Below, piece after piece: positions 1-8,230 of a stretch of 64,000 bases of DNA. The stretch is from Streptomyces durmitorensis (GTDB lineage: Bacteria; Actinomycetota; Actinomycetes; Streptomycetales; Streptomycetaceae): the NCBI RefSeq assembly GCF_023498005.1, contig NZ_CP097289.1:434001-498000 (forward strand), in the 5' to 3' direction. The position numbers were made by a program, and so were the translations under genes. Positions within the stretch are counted from its first letter, which is position 1; the number at the start of each line of letters is the position of its first letter. The notes beneath the pieces are model-generated. The model saw nothing but the letters and a program-made list of their open reading frames with translations. It had not been told where the DNA came from and made no database searches.

Positions 1-101
1 GGATGACCGCCCCATGCGCCCCACTTGCCCGCCCCATGAATTCCCGCACCACACCACACCGCACCACACCACACGACTTCACGTCGGAACGGAGCGACTC
101 G

Positions 102-611
102 ATGCCAGGAAACCGTGCGCAGCCATGCCGGACCCGGGCGAAGGACACCGGCCCTCCGCGGACCGGCGCCGACGAGAAGGCCACCCTGCGGGGCTTCCTC
201 GACCAGCTGCGGAACTCGATCGCGGACAAGGTCGCGGACGCGCCGGAACCGCAAGTCCGAACGAGCGGAGTGCCCTCGGGCACCAGCCTTCTCGGGCTGC
301 TCAAGCATCTGGCGTGCGTCGAACGCTTCTACTTCCTCGGTGAGGACGTCGACGAGTGGCCTGCGACCCTGCGACCGTCCGCGCAGGACACGATCGACAG
401 CGTGCTCGCCGACTACCGGAAGACCGTCGAGCGAGCGAACCAGGTCATCGACGCCTGCCCGGACCTGACACTGCCCTCCCCGCGACCACCGCGCCGGGGG
501 CCGACGCCGTCGATGCGATGGGTCCTGGTGCACATGATCGAGGAGACCGGCCGCCATGCGGGCCACGCCGACATCCTCCGCGAGCAGATCGACGGATCCA
601 CCGGCCGCTGA
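102..611 (+). CDS. DinB/DUF664 family protein
   Basis: A 169-residue protein of the DinB/DUF664 four-helix-bundle family, whose characterised members are metal-dependent thiol transferases (mycothiol or bacillithiol S-transferases). The expected histidines are visible: one in LLKHLACVERFYF near the middle and the GRHAGHADILRE segment close to the C-terminus. I chose the ATG at 102 because GGAG lies at 91-94. The frame stays open back to position 3, but that part is low-complexity and unlike the family. The substrate is unknown. Family assignment is confident; a role in thiol chemistry is inferred from the family only. Confidence 0.82.
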   Translation: MPGNRAQPCRTRAKDTGPPRTGADEKATLRGFLDQLRNSIADKVADAPEPQVRTSGVPSGTSLLGLLKHLACVERFYFLGEDVDEWPATLRPSAQDTIDSVLADYRKTVERANQVIDACPDLTLPSPRPPRRGPTPSMRWVLVHMIEETGRHAGHADILREQIDGSTGR

Positions 612-731
612 GGACCTCCCCGATCGCGTACGTGCACTGAGGCGGGCGGCGAATGGTCCACGGCCGGGGCGCATGAGGGGAGACATATGTTGGTTGTCGC
701 CTCCGCACCCGGCATGGAAGTCTGAGCGGCC

Positions 732-2129
732 GTGATCGAATTCCTCATACGGCACCCGGACGGAGTCCGACCCATGCTGGACGGCTGCACCCCGCACCTG
801 CCCGAGACCCTCGGCCGCTACTACGACCAGGGGTACTACCGGGGCGCGGCCCTGCCCCAGCTCCTGGCCGAGCACGCCCGCACGTACGGCACCCGCACCG
901 CCCTCGTCCACGGCGAACGCCGCCTCACCTACCGCGAGCTGAACCGCCGCGTCGACCGCCTGGCCGCCGGGCTCACGCTCCGGGGCATGCGCGCGGGCGA
1001 CCGGGTCATCGTCCAGCTCCCGAACGTGCCCGAGTTCGTCGTCACCGTCTACGCCCTCATGCGGGCCGGGGCCCTCCCGGTGTTCGCGTCCACCTCTTGC
1101 CGCGCCGATGAGATCGGACACCTCGCCCACATCACCGAGGCCGCCGCCTACATCGGCCCCAGCCTCCACCGCGGCTACGACCACGCCAAGATGGTCGAGC
1201 AGGTCAGCAACGACCATCCTCGTCTGCGCCGCGCCTTCACCCTCGACAGCCCCGACGGCGCTCAGGGAGGCTTCTCCACCGCTGCCAGCGGTTGTCTGTT
1301 CTTCCCCCTGAGTTCCGTGGACGCTCCGATGGATCCGGAGCGCACGTACGACCCCAACGACGTCGCCTTCCTCTTGCCGTCGGGCGAGAGCACGGCCTCG
1401 CCTCATCTGGTCCCGCGCACCCACAACGACTACGCGTACCAGACCCGGGCCGCGGCCGAGTTGATCGACCTCGGTCCCAAGGACGTCTACCTCGCGGCTC
1501 TCCCTGCCGAGTCCAACTTCGCCTTCGGCTGTCCGGGCATCGTCGGCACGCTGGCCACCGGCGGCACCGTCGTGCTGATCGACGCCCCCGACACCGACTT
1601 CCACTCCGGCTCCGACTCCACCGATGCCTTCCGCGCGATCGAGACCGAGAAGGTCACCGTCACGTCCCTGGACCCCGATGCCGCACGGCAGTGGCTGGCG
1701 GCCCTGCCCGACGCGAAGTACGACCTCTCCAGCCTGCGCCTCGTCCAGATCGACGGTGCGGGTCTCGATCCCGAACTCGTGGCCGGCCTCCAAAGGGCCC
1801 TCGGCTGCCGCCTCCAACAGGTCTTCGAGATGGCCGAGGGAGTGCTCTCCCTCACCCGCCTCACCGACACCGACGACGTCATCCGTCACACGCAGGGCCG
1901 CCCCCTCTCTCCCGGGGACGAGCTCCGCGTCACCGACCCGGACGGCACCGAAGTGCCGACGGGAACTGCCGGGCAACTCCGGACACGCGGCCCCTACACC
2001 CTGCGCGGCTACTACAAGTCCCCTGACCGGAACGCCCGCTCCTTCACCCTCGACGGCTTCTACAAGACCGGCGACATCGCCCACCTCACCGACGACGGCA
2101 ACCTCGTCGTCGAAGGCCGCATGCAGTAG
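732..2129 (+). pseudogene. Decayed 2,3-dihydroxybenzoate-AMP ligase-like adenylation protein
   Basis: The protein aligns by eye over its full length with EntE/DhbE-type aryl-AMP ligases (TRGPY..RGYYKSPDRNA, DGFYKTGDIA). Two defects suggest loss of function. The phosphate-binding loop, normally SGGSTGLxK, reads SGESTASPHL, so both glycines and the lysine are changed. The frame also stops right after VVEGRMQ, where the mobile C-terminal subdomain of about 80 residues with the catalytic lysine should begin; only some 40 bp separate this stop from the next gene. The start is GTG 732 or, closer to the family, ATG 774. No carrier protein, isochorismatase or NRPS gene is nearby. It could still be a repurposed N-terminal fragment. 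Confidence 0.75.
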
Positions 2130-2171
2130 GGGTCGGTTCTTGCGCGGCCTCGCCTGCTGAGAGGAAAAGAC

Positions 2172-2900
2172 TTGAGGATCACGATCCGGACGGTGCGTTA
2201 CGCCACCGGCGACGACAGCAAACTCCTCGACATCTACACCTCCGGTCAGCAGGACGACCGGCACGTACTGCTGTGGCACGGCATGGGACCCGACGAGCGG
2301 GACGTGATGGCCCCACTGGCCGAGGCGATCTCCGCTCTGGGTCCCACCGTCCTTGTCCCCGACTGGCGTTCGGACCGGCCCGACGGCGGCCGGGAACACC
2401 TCACCGACGCCTTGCGGTTCGCCCGCGACCACGTACGCGATGCCACCCACGGAAGCGGACAGCTGATCCTCGCCGGATGGTCGGCGGGGGCGGGCGCCGC
2501 GCTGGGCGTGGCCCTGCAGCCGGAACTCTTCGACGGCTGGCGGCCCGCCGCGGTGGTCGGCATCGCGGGCGGCTACCGGCGCCCGGCACGCACCACCGGC
2601 ACCGTGCCCCTCCAGGCAGTTGACCGCGCGGTGGCACCGGTGCCCGTACGGCTCGTGCACGGCACCACGGACACCGTCGTGCCCGTCGAATCCTCGCGTG
2701 AACTGCACGGAGCCCTGCTCGCACACGGCTGGAACTCACAACTGTCCGAGCCCGCCACCGACCACGCCGGGGTGCTGGGCTGCGAGCACGGGCCCACGGC
2801 ACAACGGTGCCTTCCTTCGACCGATCCTTCCGTGACGGACCTCGGGCGAGAGACGGCCCGCGCCATAGCGGGCGCGCTACCGCCACGCACCCGCGAATAG
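2172..2900 (+). CDS. Alpha/beta hydrolase
   Basis: A 242-residue alpha/beta hydrolase of the small esterase/dienelactone hydrolase type. The nucleophile elbow GWSAG is at about residues 101-105, the acid region is VHGTTDTVVP and the likely catalytic histidine lies in TDHAG. The start is TTG 2172, supported by GAGGAAAAG immediately upstream; no better ATG is in frame. It begins about 40 bp after the truncated ligase gene and may be cotranscribed with it. No signal peptide is visible, so it is probably cytoplasmic. Substrate unknown. Confidence 0.8.
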   Translation: MRITIRTVRYATGDDSKLLDIYTSGQQDDRHVLLWHGMGPDERDVMAPLAEAISALGPTVLVPDWRSDRPDGGREHLTDALRFARDHVRDATHGSGQLILAGWSAGAGAALGVALQPELFDGWRPAAVVGIAGGYRRPARTTGTVPLQAVDRAVAPVPVRLVHGTTDTVVPVESSRELHGALLAHGWNSQLSEPATDHAGVLGCEHGPTAQRCLPSTDPSVTDLGRETARAIAGALPPRTRE

Positions 2901-2923
2901 GGTCAATTCACCTACGCACAGAG

Positions 2924-3379
2924 TCAGTTGATGCGGGTCATGGACGACTTGTAGCCTCCACCGCCCGGGTAGACCCATTCGCTCTCCATGACGTCGCCGT
3001 CGGCGTCGAAGGTGCCGCGCATGTAGGCGGGTGACCCCTTCTCGCCGCCCCAGATGGTCAGGGTGTCGCCGTCGATCTCGTGGACGTAGTCGAGCGTGTT
3101 CCCGTGGTTGTCGTAGAACCGGGACCACACGTCCTCGCTGGGACCCGCGTCCCCCGCGAACGGGTTGAAGAGGTGACCGATGACCTCCAGGCCGCGGATG
3201 TCCATGCCGTCCTGGTGGAGGTCGATGTGCTGGAGAAGGAAGAACTTCCCGGCCGCCCACTCGTATGTGACCGTGCCTTCGACGCCGCCGCTGACCCGCC
3301 AGCTGCCGACCAGGCAGTCCAGCGCCCGCACCTTGGCGCTCGGCTCAGAAGGGGTGGGCGGTGTCTGGTTCTCGCTCAT
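2924..3379 (-). CDS. DUF1579-like lipocalin-fold protein
   Basis: A 151-residue protein with the pattern L.GSW.....EGTVTYEW....F..H......G....G..VIG.......F, typical of DUF1579/THAP4-like beta-barrel proteins that bind small hydrophobic ligands. The ATG start at 3379 is preceded by an AGGGAGAC-like ribosome binding site. It is divergent from the TetR gene starting at 3550, so it may be controlled from the same intergenic operator. No enzyme function can be read from the sequence. Confidence 0.65.
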   Translation of the reverse strand: MSENQTPPTPSEPSAKVRALDCLVGSWRVSGGVEGTVTYEWAAGKFFLLQHIDLHQDGMDIRGLEVIGHLFNPFAGDAGPSEDVWSRFYDNHGNTLDYVHEIDGDTLTIWGGEKGSPAYMRGTFDADGDVMESEWVYPGGGGYKSSMTRIN

Positions 3380-3483
3380 CGTGGTCTCCCTGGTCCTGAA
3401 GTGGTCTTGTCCGTGGCAGACCGCCCCGGGCGCAGGAACTCATCGCTACGGGCAGGAACTTCGCTGCGGCCGACGCTGCCCGC

Positions 3484-3522
3484 TTGACACATCCAGAGGT
3501 AGCTCTAAATTTAGATAGCTCT
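3484..3522 (+). promoter_or_regulatory. Promoter and operator upstream of the TetR gene
   Basis: TTGACA at 3484-3489 followed after 16 bp by TAAATT forms a sigma-70-like promoter. The -10 region overlaps the perfect palindrome CTAAATTTAG (3505-3514), which lies between two direct copies of TAGCTCT (3500-3506 and 3516-3522). This AT-rich block stands out in GC-rich surroundings and is the probable autoregulatory site of the downstream TetR protein. Confidence 0.6.
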
Positions 3523-3549
3523 CTAAGTTTCAGCGAAGGGTGTGCTCGT

Positions 3550-4173
3550 ATGCGGACGGTCGAAGAAGGGCTGCGGGAACGGCACAAGGCCCAGCGGCGA
3601 CGCCGGATTCTCGACGCGACGCGTGAACTCCTGCGGGAGGAACCGGAATCGGTGATCAGTACCGAGCGGATCGCCGAGCGCGCCGAGGTCGCGCCGGCCA
3701 CCGTCTACAACTTGATCGGACCGCGCGACAAGATCTGGGAAGCGCTCGCCGCCGGGTTCATGGACGAACTCGAGCGCCGCCTGGCCGCACTGGGAGCCGG
3801 CGACCCGCGGGAGGTCGTCAGGTCGACCGTCCATCTGTTCGTCGATGACCCGGTGGTGTCGCGTCGCATGGTGCGTGAGTGGGAGGCAAGCGGCCTCGTG
3901 CTCGACCGCAGTCCCCTCGTCCAACTGCGACGGGCGATGGCGGACGCACGGACACAGGGCCTCCTGCGCACCGACATCGACACGGACGCGTTGGCCGCCG
4001 TTGTCGGCACCTCGTGCGTGGGCGCGCTGCATCAGTGGGTCGCCGCCCTGATCGATGACGACCGGTTCCTCGCGCGTGCGCTGCTCGGCCTTGACGTCGC
4101 GCTCGCCGCGGCGGCCGCGGATCCCCACCGCGACCAGCTGTTGGCGCCGCTGCGCACCCGGGGCACGGCATGA
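3550..4173 (+). CDS. TetR family transcriptional regulator
   Basis: A 207-residue TetR-type repressor. The N-terminal helix-turn-helix reads ISTERIAERAEVAPATVYN (about residues 36-54), followed by a helical ligand domain with a C-terminal region of the AcrR-like kind. ATG 3550 was chosen; the frame extends upstream but through the promoter region. Its stop overlaps the start of the following hydrolase gene by 4 bp (ATGA at 4170), so the two are translationally coupled. It probably represses this operon through the palindrome at 3505-3514. Confidence 0.88.
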   Translation: MRTVEEGLRERHKAQRRRRILDATRELLREEPESVISTERIAERAEVAPATVYNLIGPRDKIWEALAAGFMDELERRLAALGAGDPREVVRSTVHLFVDDPVVSRRMVREWEASGLVLDRSPLVQLRRAMADARTQGLLRTDIDTDALAAVVGTSCVGALHQWVAALIDDDRFLARALLGLDVALAAAAADPHRDQLLAPLRTRGTA

Positions 4174-5033
4174 CGGCCGACGCGCCGCCACTCCCCCGCA
4201 GCTTCGTCGGCCACGGCGGGATCAGGATCACCGCGGATGTGTGGGGCGAGGCGTCATCGCCCCCTCTTGTCCTGCTGCACGGCGGCGGCCAGACGCGGCA
4301 CGCCTGGGATCGGACCGGCCCTCGACTGGCCGCGCTGGGGTGGCGGGTCATCGCCCCGGACCTGCGCGGGCACGGCACCAGCGGATGGTCGGCCGACGGT
4401 GACTACGCCCTCGACCTGTTCGCCGGGGACGTCCGTGCGCTCGTCGCCGAACTCGGCGGCCGGCCTGTGCTGATCGGCGCATCGCTCGGCGGCCTGAGTT
4501 CGCTGCTCGCCGCCGGAGAGGCACCCAGGGCGGCGGTTCGCGCTCTGGTGCTCGTCGACGTCGCCCATCGACCGGACCCCCGCGGGGCGCGCCGGATCGT
4601 CGAGTTCATGCGCGGCCGGCCTGACGGGTTCGCCAGTGTCGCGGATGCGGCCGCCGCGGTGGCCGCCTACCTGCCGCATCGCCCACGTCCCCAGGCCCCC
4701 GAGAGGATACGGAACAACCTGCGACGCCACGGCGACCGCTGGGTCTGGCACTGGGACCCCCGGATGCTGGACAGCTTCGAGGGGCGGATGGACCCGCCCG
4801 GCATGGCGGAGCGTCTCCTCGACGCCGCGCGTCACGCCGACGTACCGATCCAGCTCGTCCGCGGCGGGATCAGTGACGTGGTGCGCGAGGACGTCGCCCA
4901 GGAGTTCTGCGACCGGGTGCCCCACGCGCGACGCGTCGACGTGGCCGACGCGGGGCACATGGTGGCCGGCGATCGCAACGAACACTTCATCGATGCGATC
5001 GTCCCGTTCCTGGAAGGGATCGCCTGCGCGTGA
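4170..5033 (+). CDS. Alpha/beta hydrolase
   Basis: A 287-residue alpha/beta hydrolase resembling epoxide hydrolase/haloperoxidase-like enzymes. The oxyanion segment is VLLHGGGQ, the PDLRGHG turn follows, the nucleophile elbow is GASLGG with Ser105, and the C-terminal histidine lies in DAGHMVAGDRN. It is coupled by ATGA to the TetR gene, which suggests the regulator senses its substrate or product. The substrate is unknown. Confidence 0.88.
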   Translation: MTADAPPLPRSFVGHGGIRITADVWGEASSPPLVLLHGGGQTRHAWDRTGPRLAALGWRVIAPDLRGHGTSGWSADGDYALDLFAGDVRALVAELGGRPVLIGASLGGLSSLLAAGEAPRAAVRALVLVDVAHRPDPRGARRIVEFMRGRPDGFASVADAAAAVAAYLPHRPRPQAPERIRNNLRRHGDRWVWHWDPRMLDSFEGRMDPPGMAERLLDAARHADVPIQLVRGGISDVVREDVAQEFCDRVPHARRVDVADAGHMVAGDRNEHFIDAIVPFLEGIACA

Positions 5034-5046
5034 GCCGCTGCCGGAA

Positions 5047-5445
5047 TCAGCGGGCGAACTTCTCGATCGCCGCCGGGGTGACCGGCGTGAAGAAGTTGAC
5101 GAGGTTGCCGTCGGGGTCGCGGAACAGGAGCGACCGGTTGCCCCAGGGCATCGTGGTGGGCTCGTTGACGAAGTCGGTGACGATGCCGGTCAGGTTCTCG
5201 TGCACGCGGTCCACGTCGTCGACGAGGTACTCGAGGATCACGCTGTGGTTCTCGGCCGGGCGGGAGGATCCCGGCGCGAACAGCGGGACGGTACGGGTAC
5301 TCGCGATGGCGAGCGTGGCGGCGGCGGTCCTGAGTTCTGCGAAGTCCTCGGTGAACCAGGTAGCCGACACCCCGGTGGCCTTCTCGTAGAAGGTGACGAG
5401 GCGTGCGACATCGCCGGTGATGATCCGGATCGAGACGAAGTCCAT
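5047..5445 (-). CDS. VOC (glyoxalase/bleomycin-resistance fold) protein
   Basis: A 132-residue single-module vicinal-oxygen-chelate protein. The closing motif LLFRDPDGNLVNFFTPV is the usual C-terminal beta strand with metal ligands. Members include lyases, dioxygenases and ligand-sequestering resistance proteins; nothing here separates these. It is divergent from the WYL regulator at 5555, with a perfect inverted repeat between them, so the pair probably forms a regulatory unit. Confidence 0.85.
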   Translation of the reverse strand: MDFVSIRIITGDVARLVTFYEKATGVSATWFTEDFAELRTAAATLAIASTRTVPLFAPGSSRPAENHSVILEYLVDDVDRVHENLTGIVTDFVNEPTTMPWGNRSLLFRDPDGNLVNFFTPVTPAAIEKFAR

Positions 5446-5510
5446 GGTGTTCTCCCTGGATGGGTGGAGCCCTTGCGTTGATGAGCCCCTGCACCACGCA
5501 CGCTAGGACA

Positions 5511-5537
5511 AATAGTGGACAGAATCGGTCCACTATT
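5511..5537. promoter_or_regulatory. Inverted-repeat operator between VOC and WYL genes
   Basis: AATAGTGGAC, 7 bp, then GTCCACTATT: a perfect 10-bp inverted repeat centred in the divergent intergenic region. It lies 17 bp upstream of the WYL regulator ATG. It is the likely binding site of that regulator. Confidence 0.75.
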
Positions 5538-5554
5538 CACGCTAAGCTCGGAAC

Positions 5555-6544
5555 ATGTCCCGACCCACCGGCCGTGTGCTCACCCTCCTGGAGCTGCTTC
5601 AGTCGGGCGGCACCCGGACGATGGCCGAACTCGCCGAGCGACTCGGCGTCGACGCACGCACCGTGCGTCGGTACGTGCATCAGCTGACCGATCTCGACGT
5701 GCCCGTCGAGGCCGTACGCGGCCGCTACGGCGGCTACCGCCTCGCACCCGGTCATCGGCTGCCTCCGCTCATGCTCGGCGACGACGAGGCGATCGCCGTG
5801 CTGCTCGGCCTGGTCGCCGGCCGACGAGCGGGGCTGATGACGGCGACAGCCACCGCGAGCGAGACGGCAACGGCCAAGATCCGGCGGGTGCTGCCCGAGC
5901 GCCTCGCCCGCCGGGTCGACTCGGTCCTGGAGTCCCTCGCCTTCACGGAACCACCCGGCGAGCTCGCCACCCCGGACGGGGAGGTCCTGCTCACGATCGC
6001 CGATGCGGTGCGCCACCGCCGACCGGTCTCGATCAGATACACCGACCGCGACGGCCGGCGCAGCGGCCGCACCCTGCACCCGTACGGGGTCGTGGCCCAC
6101 TCGGGCCGGTGGTACGTCACCGGGGCGGACCCCGAGATCGCCGAGGACCGGACCTTCCGGCTCGACCGCATCACGGACGCCAGGGCTCTGCCCGGGTCGT
6201 TCGACGCACCCGACGGACCGGACCCGACGCAGCGCGTCCTGACCGGGTTCGCCACGGCGGCGTACCGGCATGAGGTGACCTTGCGGATCCACGGGACGGT
6301 CGAGCAGATCCGCGCCCGGCTTCCCGCGAGCGTCGCGCGCGTGGAGGCGCCCGCGTCCGCGGCGGGCACGGATCCTGCGACCGAGGACTGGCTGCGCGTC
6401 GAAGTACGGGCGGAGCGGCTCGACTGGCTGCCTCCGGTGCTCGCCTCCCTCGACCGGCCGTTCGTCGTCGAACGCCCCGACGAACTGCGCGACCTCGTCA
6501 TCGCGTTCTCGGACCGCCTCGCCGAACGCGCCCGTCGAACCTGA
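5555..6544 (+). CDS. YafY-type HTH/WYL-domain regulator
   Basis: A 329-residue DeoR-like winged-helix regulator with a WYL domain. The N-terminal HTH reads TMAELAERLGVDARTVRRYV (about residues 23-42), followed by the wing RGRYGGYRLAPG. A central WYL-type ligand domain and a C-terminal WCX extension complete it. WYL proteins usually respond to small ligands or nucleic acids. It is divergent from a VOC gene and probably binds the inverted repeat at 5511-5537. Confidence 0.88.
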   Translation: MSRPTGRVLTLLELLQSGGTRTMAELAERLGVDARTVRRYVHQLTDLDVPVEAVRGRYGGYRLAPGHRLPPLMLGDDEAIAVLLGLVAGRRAGLMTATATASETATAKIRRVLPERLARRVDSVLESLAFTEPPGELATPDGEVLLTIADAVRHRRPVSIRYTDRDGRRSGRTLHPYGVVAHSGRWYVTGADPEIAEDRTFRLDRITDARALPGSFDAPDGPDPTQRVLTGFATAAYRHEVTLRIHGTVEQIRARLPASVARVEAPASAAGTDPATEDWLRVEVRAERLDWLPPVLASLDRPFVVERPDELRDLVIAFSDRLAERARRT

Positions 6545-6614
6545 CGCCGAGGCCGCACCTTCAGCCACTGCACCAACCATCCGTTGCACCGGCCATCCGT
6601 GGCGCGACAGAGCC

Positions 6615-7085
6615 TCAGGCCCCTGCCAACTCGGCGTTCGCACGCTCCGTGATCAGCTCGAGCACGCGGCCCGCGACCGCGAGGTCCTCGGCCGGAATGC
6701 CCGCGTACAGCCGGGCGGAGATCTCGGCGGTCTCGGCGCCGGTGGTGTCGTGCAGTTCCCGTCCGGCGTCCGTGAGCCGCAGCCGGGACGCCTGCGCCGG
6801 GTCCCCTTCCAGCAGTTTCGCCGCCGTCAGCTCCTCGACGACACCGCGCACGACCGACTCGCCGATCTTCAGGTACCCGTCCACCTCCGCGACGAGCTCG
6901 TCGCGGTCCATGGACTCTCCCGCGACCGCGAGGGTCCGGATCGTCACACTCTGGTGGAAGGTGGCGCCGTGGCGGGCCAGTACACCCTCCAGGAGGGCAC
7001 GCCCGGCGTAGTGCGCCAGGGCGATGACCCGGCCGTTGGTTGTGGGTGCGGGTATGGGTGCTGGTGCGGGTGCGGTGGTGGTCAT
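6615..7085 (-). CDS. MarR-like winged-helix protein
   Basis: A 156-residue helical protein. After a short Pro/Ala N-terminus it shows ALAHYAGRALLEGVLARHG, a helix region with MDRDELVAEVDGYLKIGESV, and RLRLTDAGRELHDTTGAE, the last resembling the wing of MarR regulators. It starts at ATG 7085, overlapping the upstream MarR gene by 4 bp, so the two are coupled. It may be a second regulator or a heterodimer partner. The frame extends upstream to 7505, but that part is only the antisense shadow of the MarR gene. Confidence 0.7.
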   Translation of the reverse strand: MTTTAPAPAPIPAPTTNGRVIALAHYAGRALLEGVLARHGATFHQSVTIRTLAVAGESMDRDELVAEVDGYLKIGESVVRGVVEELTAAKLLEGDPAQASRLRLTDAGRELHDTTGAETAEISARLYAGIPAEDLAVAGRVLELITERANAELAGA

Positions 7086-7564
7086 GACTGCTCCTCGTCG
7101 TTCTCTGTATGCGGATTGAGAGGTGCATCGAGCAGGGTGGTCAGCTCGCGGGTGAACTGCCTTGTACGGGCGCTGTCTTGTCCTCCGAGCGGTTCGAGCA
7201 ACTGGTCGAGGAGGCCCTGGACCACCTTGATCGCACGGCGTGTGACGTCGCGTCCCTGCTCGGTGAGGGACAGTTGCATGGCGCGCGGGTCGTTCGGGTC
7301 CCGGGTCCGGGCCACGAGTCCGGCGGTCTCCAGGGCTCGGGCGAGCTTGGAGACGTAGAGCGGTTCGAGCCCCGTGTGGTCGGCGAGCCGACGCTGACTG
7401 GGCTGCAGCCCGGAGCGCGACATGCCGTGGAGCGATGCCATCAACGCGTACTGGGCATGGGTCAGGCCCAGCGGTGCGACCGCCCGGTCGACGGCCACTC
7501 GCCACTTCATCGACAAGCGCCAGACCAGAAATCCCGCTGTGGCGCCCTCAGTTGCTGAACTCAC
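7082..7564 (-). CDS. MarR family transcriptional regulator
   Basis: A 160-residue MarR regulator. The recognition region is PSQRRLADHTGLEPLYVSKL, and the wing reads RDPNDPRAMQLSLTEQG with the family DPxDxRA motif. The start is GTG 7564. It is first in a two-gene operon with the MarR-like protein that follows. Direct and inverted repeats at 7575-7603, only 11-39 bp upstream of the start, are the probable autoregulatory operator. Confidence 0.9.
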   Translation of the reverse strand: MSSATEGATAGFLVWRLSMKWRVAVDRAVAPLGLTHAQYALMASLHGMSRSGLQPSQRRLADHTGLEPLYVSKLARALETAGLVARTRDPNDPRAMQLSLTEQGRDVTRRAIKVVQGLLDQLLEPLGGQDSARTRQFTRELTTLLDAPLNPHTENDEEQS

Positions 7565-7574
7565 TCGACATACA

Positions 7575-7603
7575 GTACATGGCTACTATGTACATGGCTA
7601 CTA
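7575..7603. promoter_or_regulatory. MarR operator repeats
   Basis: Two direct copies of GTACATGGCTACTA (7575-7588 and 7590-7603, period 15 bp). Together they also form the inverted repeat GTACAT, 7 bp, ATGTAC (7575-7593). They lie just upstream of the MarR gene start on the minus strand, where RNA polymerase would bind. Confidence 0.7.
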
Positions 7604-7680
7604 AATAGGAAGCCGTCAGGCCCGGCTGCTGGGTGGCCCGCGGCCGCGCCGATCCCGGCTCACCGATAGCCTGCGCCTTC

Positions 7681-8118
7681 ATGATGCGCGCCTGGAAATT
7701 GCCGATGCTGTTCGTGCTCTGCGGCGCACTCGTCGCGACGGGGCAGGCCTTCAGTGGGAGCCCCGGGGCGGCCGCCGCGTTCGTGCTGGTGTTCGCGCTG
7801 CTCGCAGCCGTGTACTCGCCGCTGGTGTTCCCGAGGTCGATCAGTGCGGCGGAGGCGCGACGCCGCAGCGCGGTCGATGGCCGGCCGGTCGTCTTCTGGC
7901 GGCCCGGCTGCACGTACTGCCTGCGGCTGCGCCTCCGATTGGGGCGCGGTGCCCGCCAGTTGCACTGGGTCGACATCTGGCGTGACCCGGATGGAGCGGC
8001 GACGGTGAGGGAAGCCAACGACGGCAATGAGACGGTGCCGACGGTCGTCGTGGCAGGCCGACCCCACGTCAACCCCGATCCTGCATGGGTGCGCGAACAG
8101 CTCTCGCCTTCCGAATGA
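7681..8118 (+). CDS. Membrane-anchored mycoredoxin/glutaredoxin-like protein
   Basis: A 145-residue protein. Two hydrophobic segments (roughly residues 6-22 and 29-46) precede a glutaredoxin-like domain with the redox motif CTYC (Cys77 and Cys80) and the cis-proline segment ETVPTVVVAG. In actinobacteria such proteins typically reduce mixed disulfides with mycothiol; membrane anchoring by the N-terminal segments is inferred. ATG 7681 starts the compact form. Length and motif order match actinobacterial 'glutaredoxin domain-containing' proteins. Confidence 0.85.
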   Translation: MMRAWKLPMLFVLCGALVATGQAFSGSPGAAAAFVLVFALLAAVYSPLVFPRSISAAEARRRSAVDGRPVVFWRPGCTYCLRLRLRLGRGARQLHWVDIWRDPDGAATVREANDGNETVPTVVVAGRPHVNPDPAWVREQLSPSE

Positions 8119-8230
8119 TCATGGTCAGGGAGGGCACTGTCTTTTGGCACTGTCATTCCCTGGACCGCCGAACAGAGCGGTCGCAGGCAGCGTTATGGTC
8201 GCCATGTTGTGTGAGGAGCAGGGTGCCGCC

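Noticed and set aside
732..2900. Siderophore or NRPS cluster
   Set aside because: Only a damaged DHB-AMP ligase is present, with no isochorismate, carrier-protein or NRPS gene nearby.
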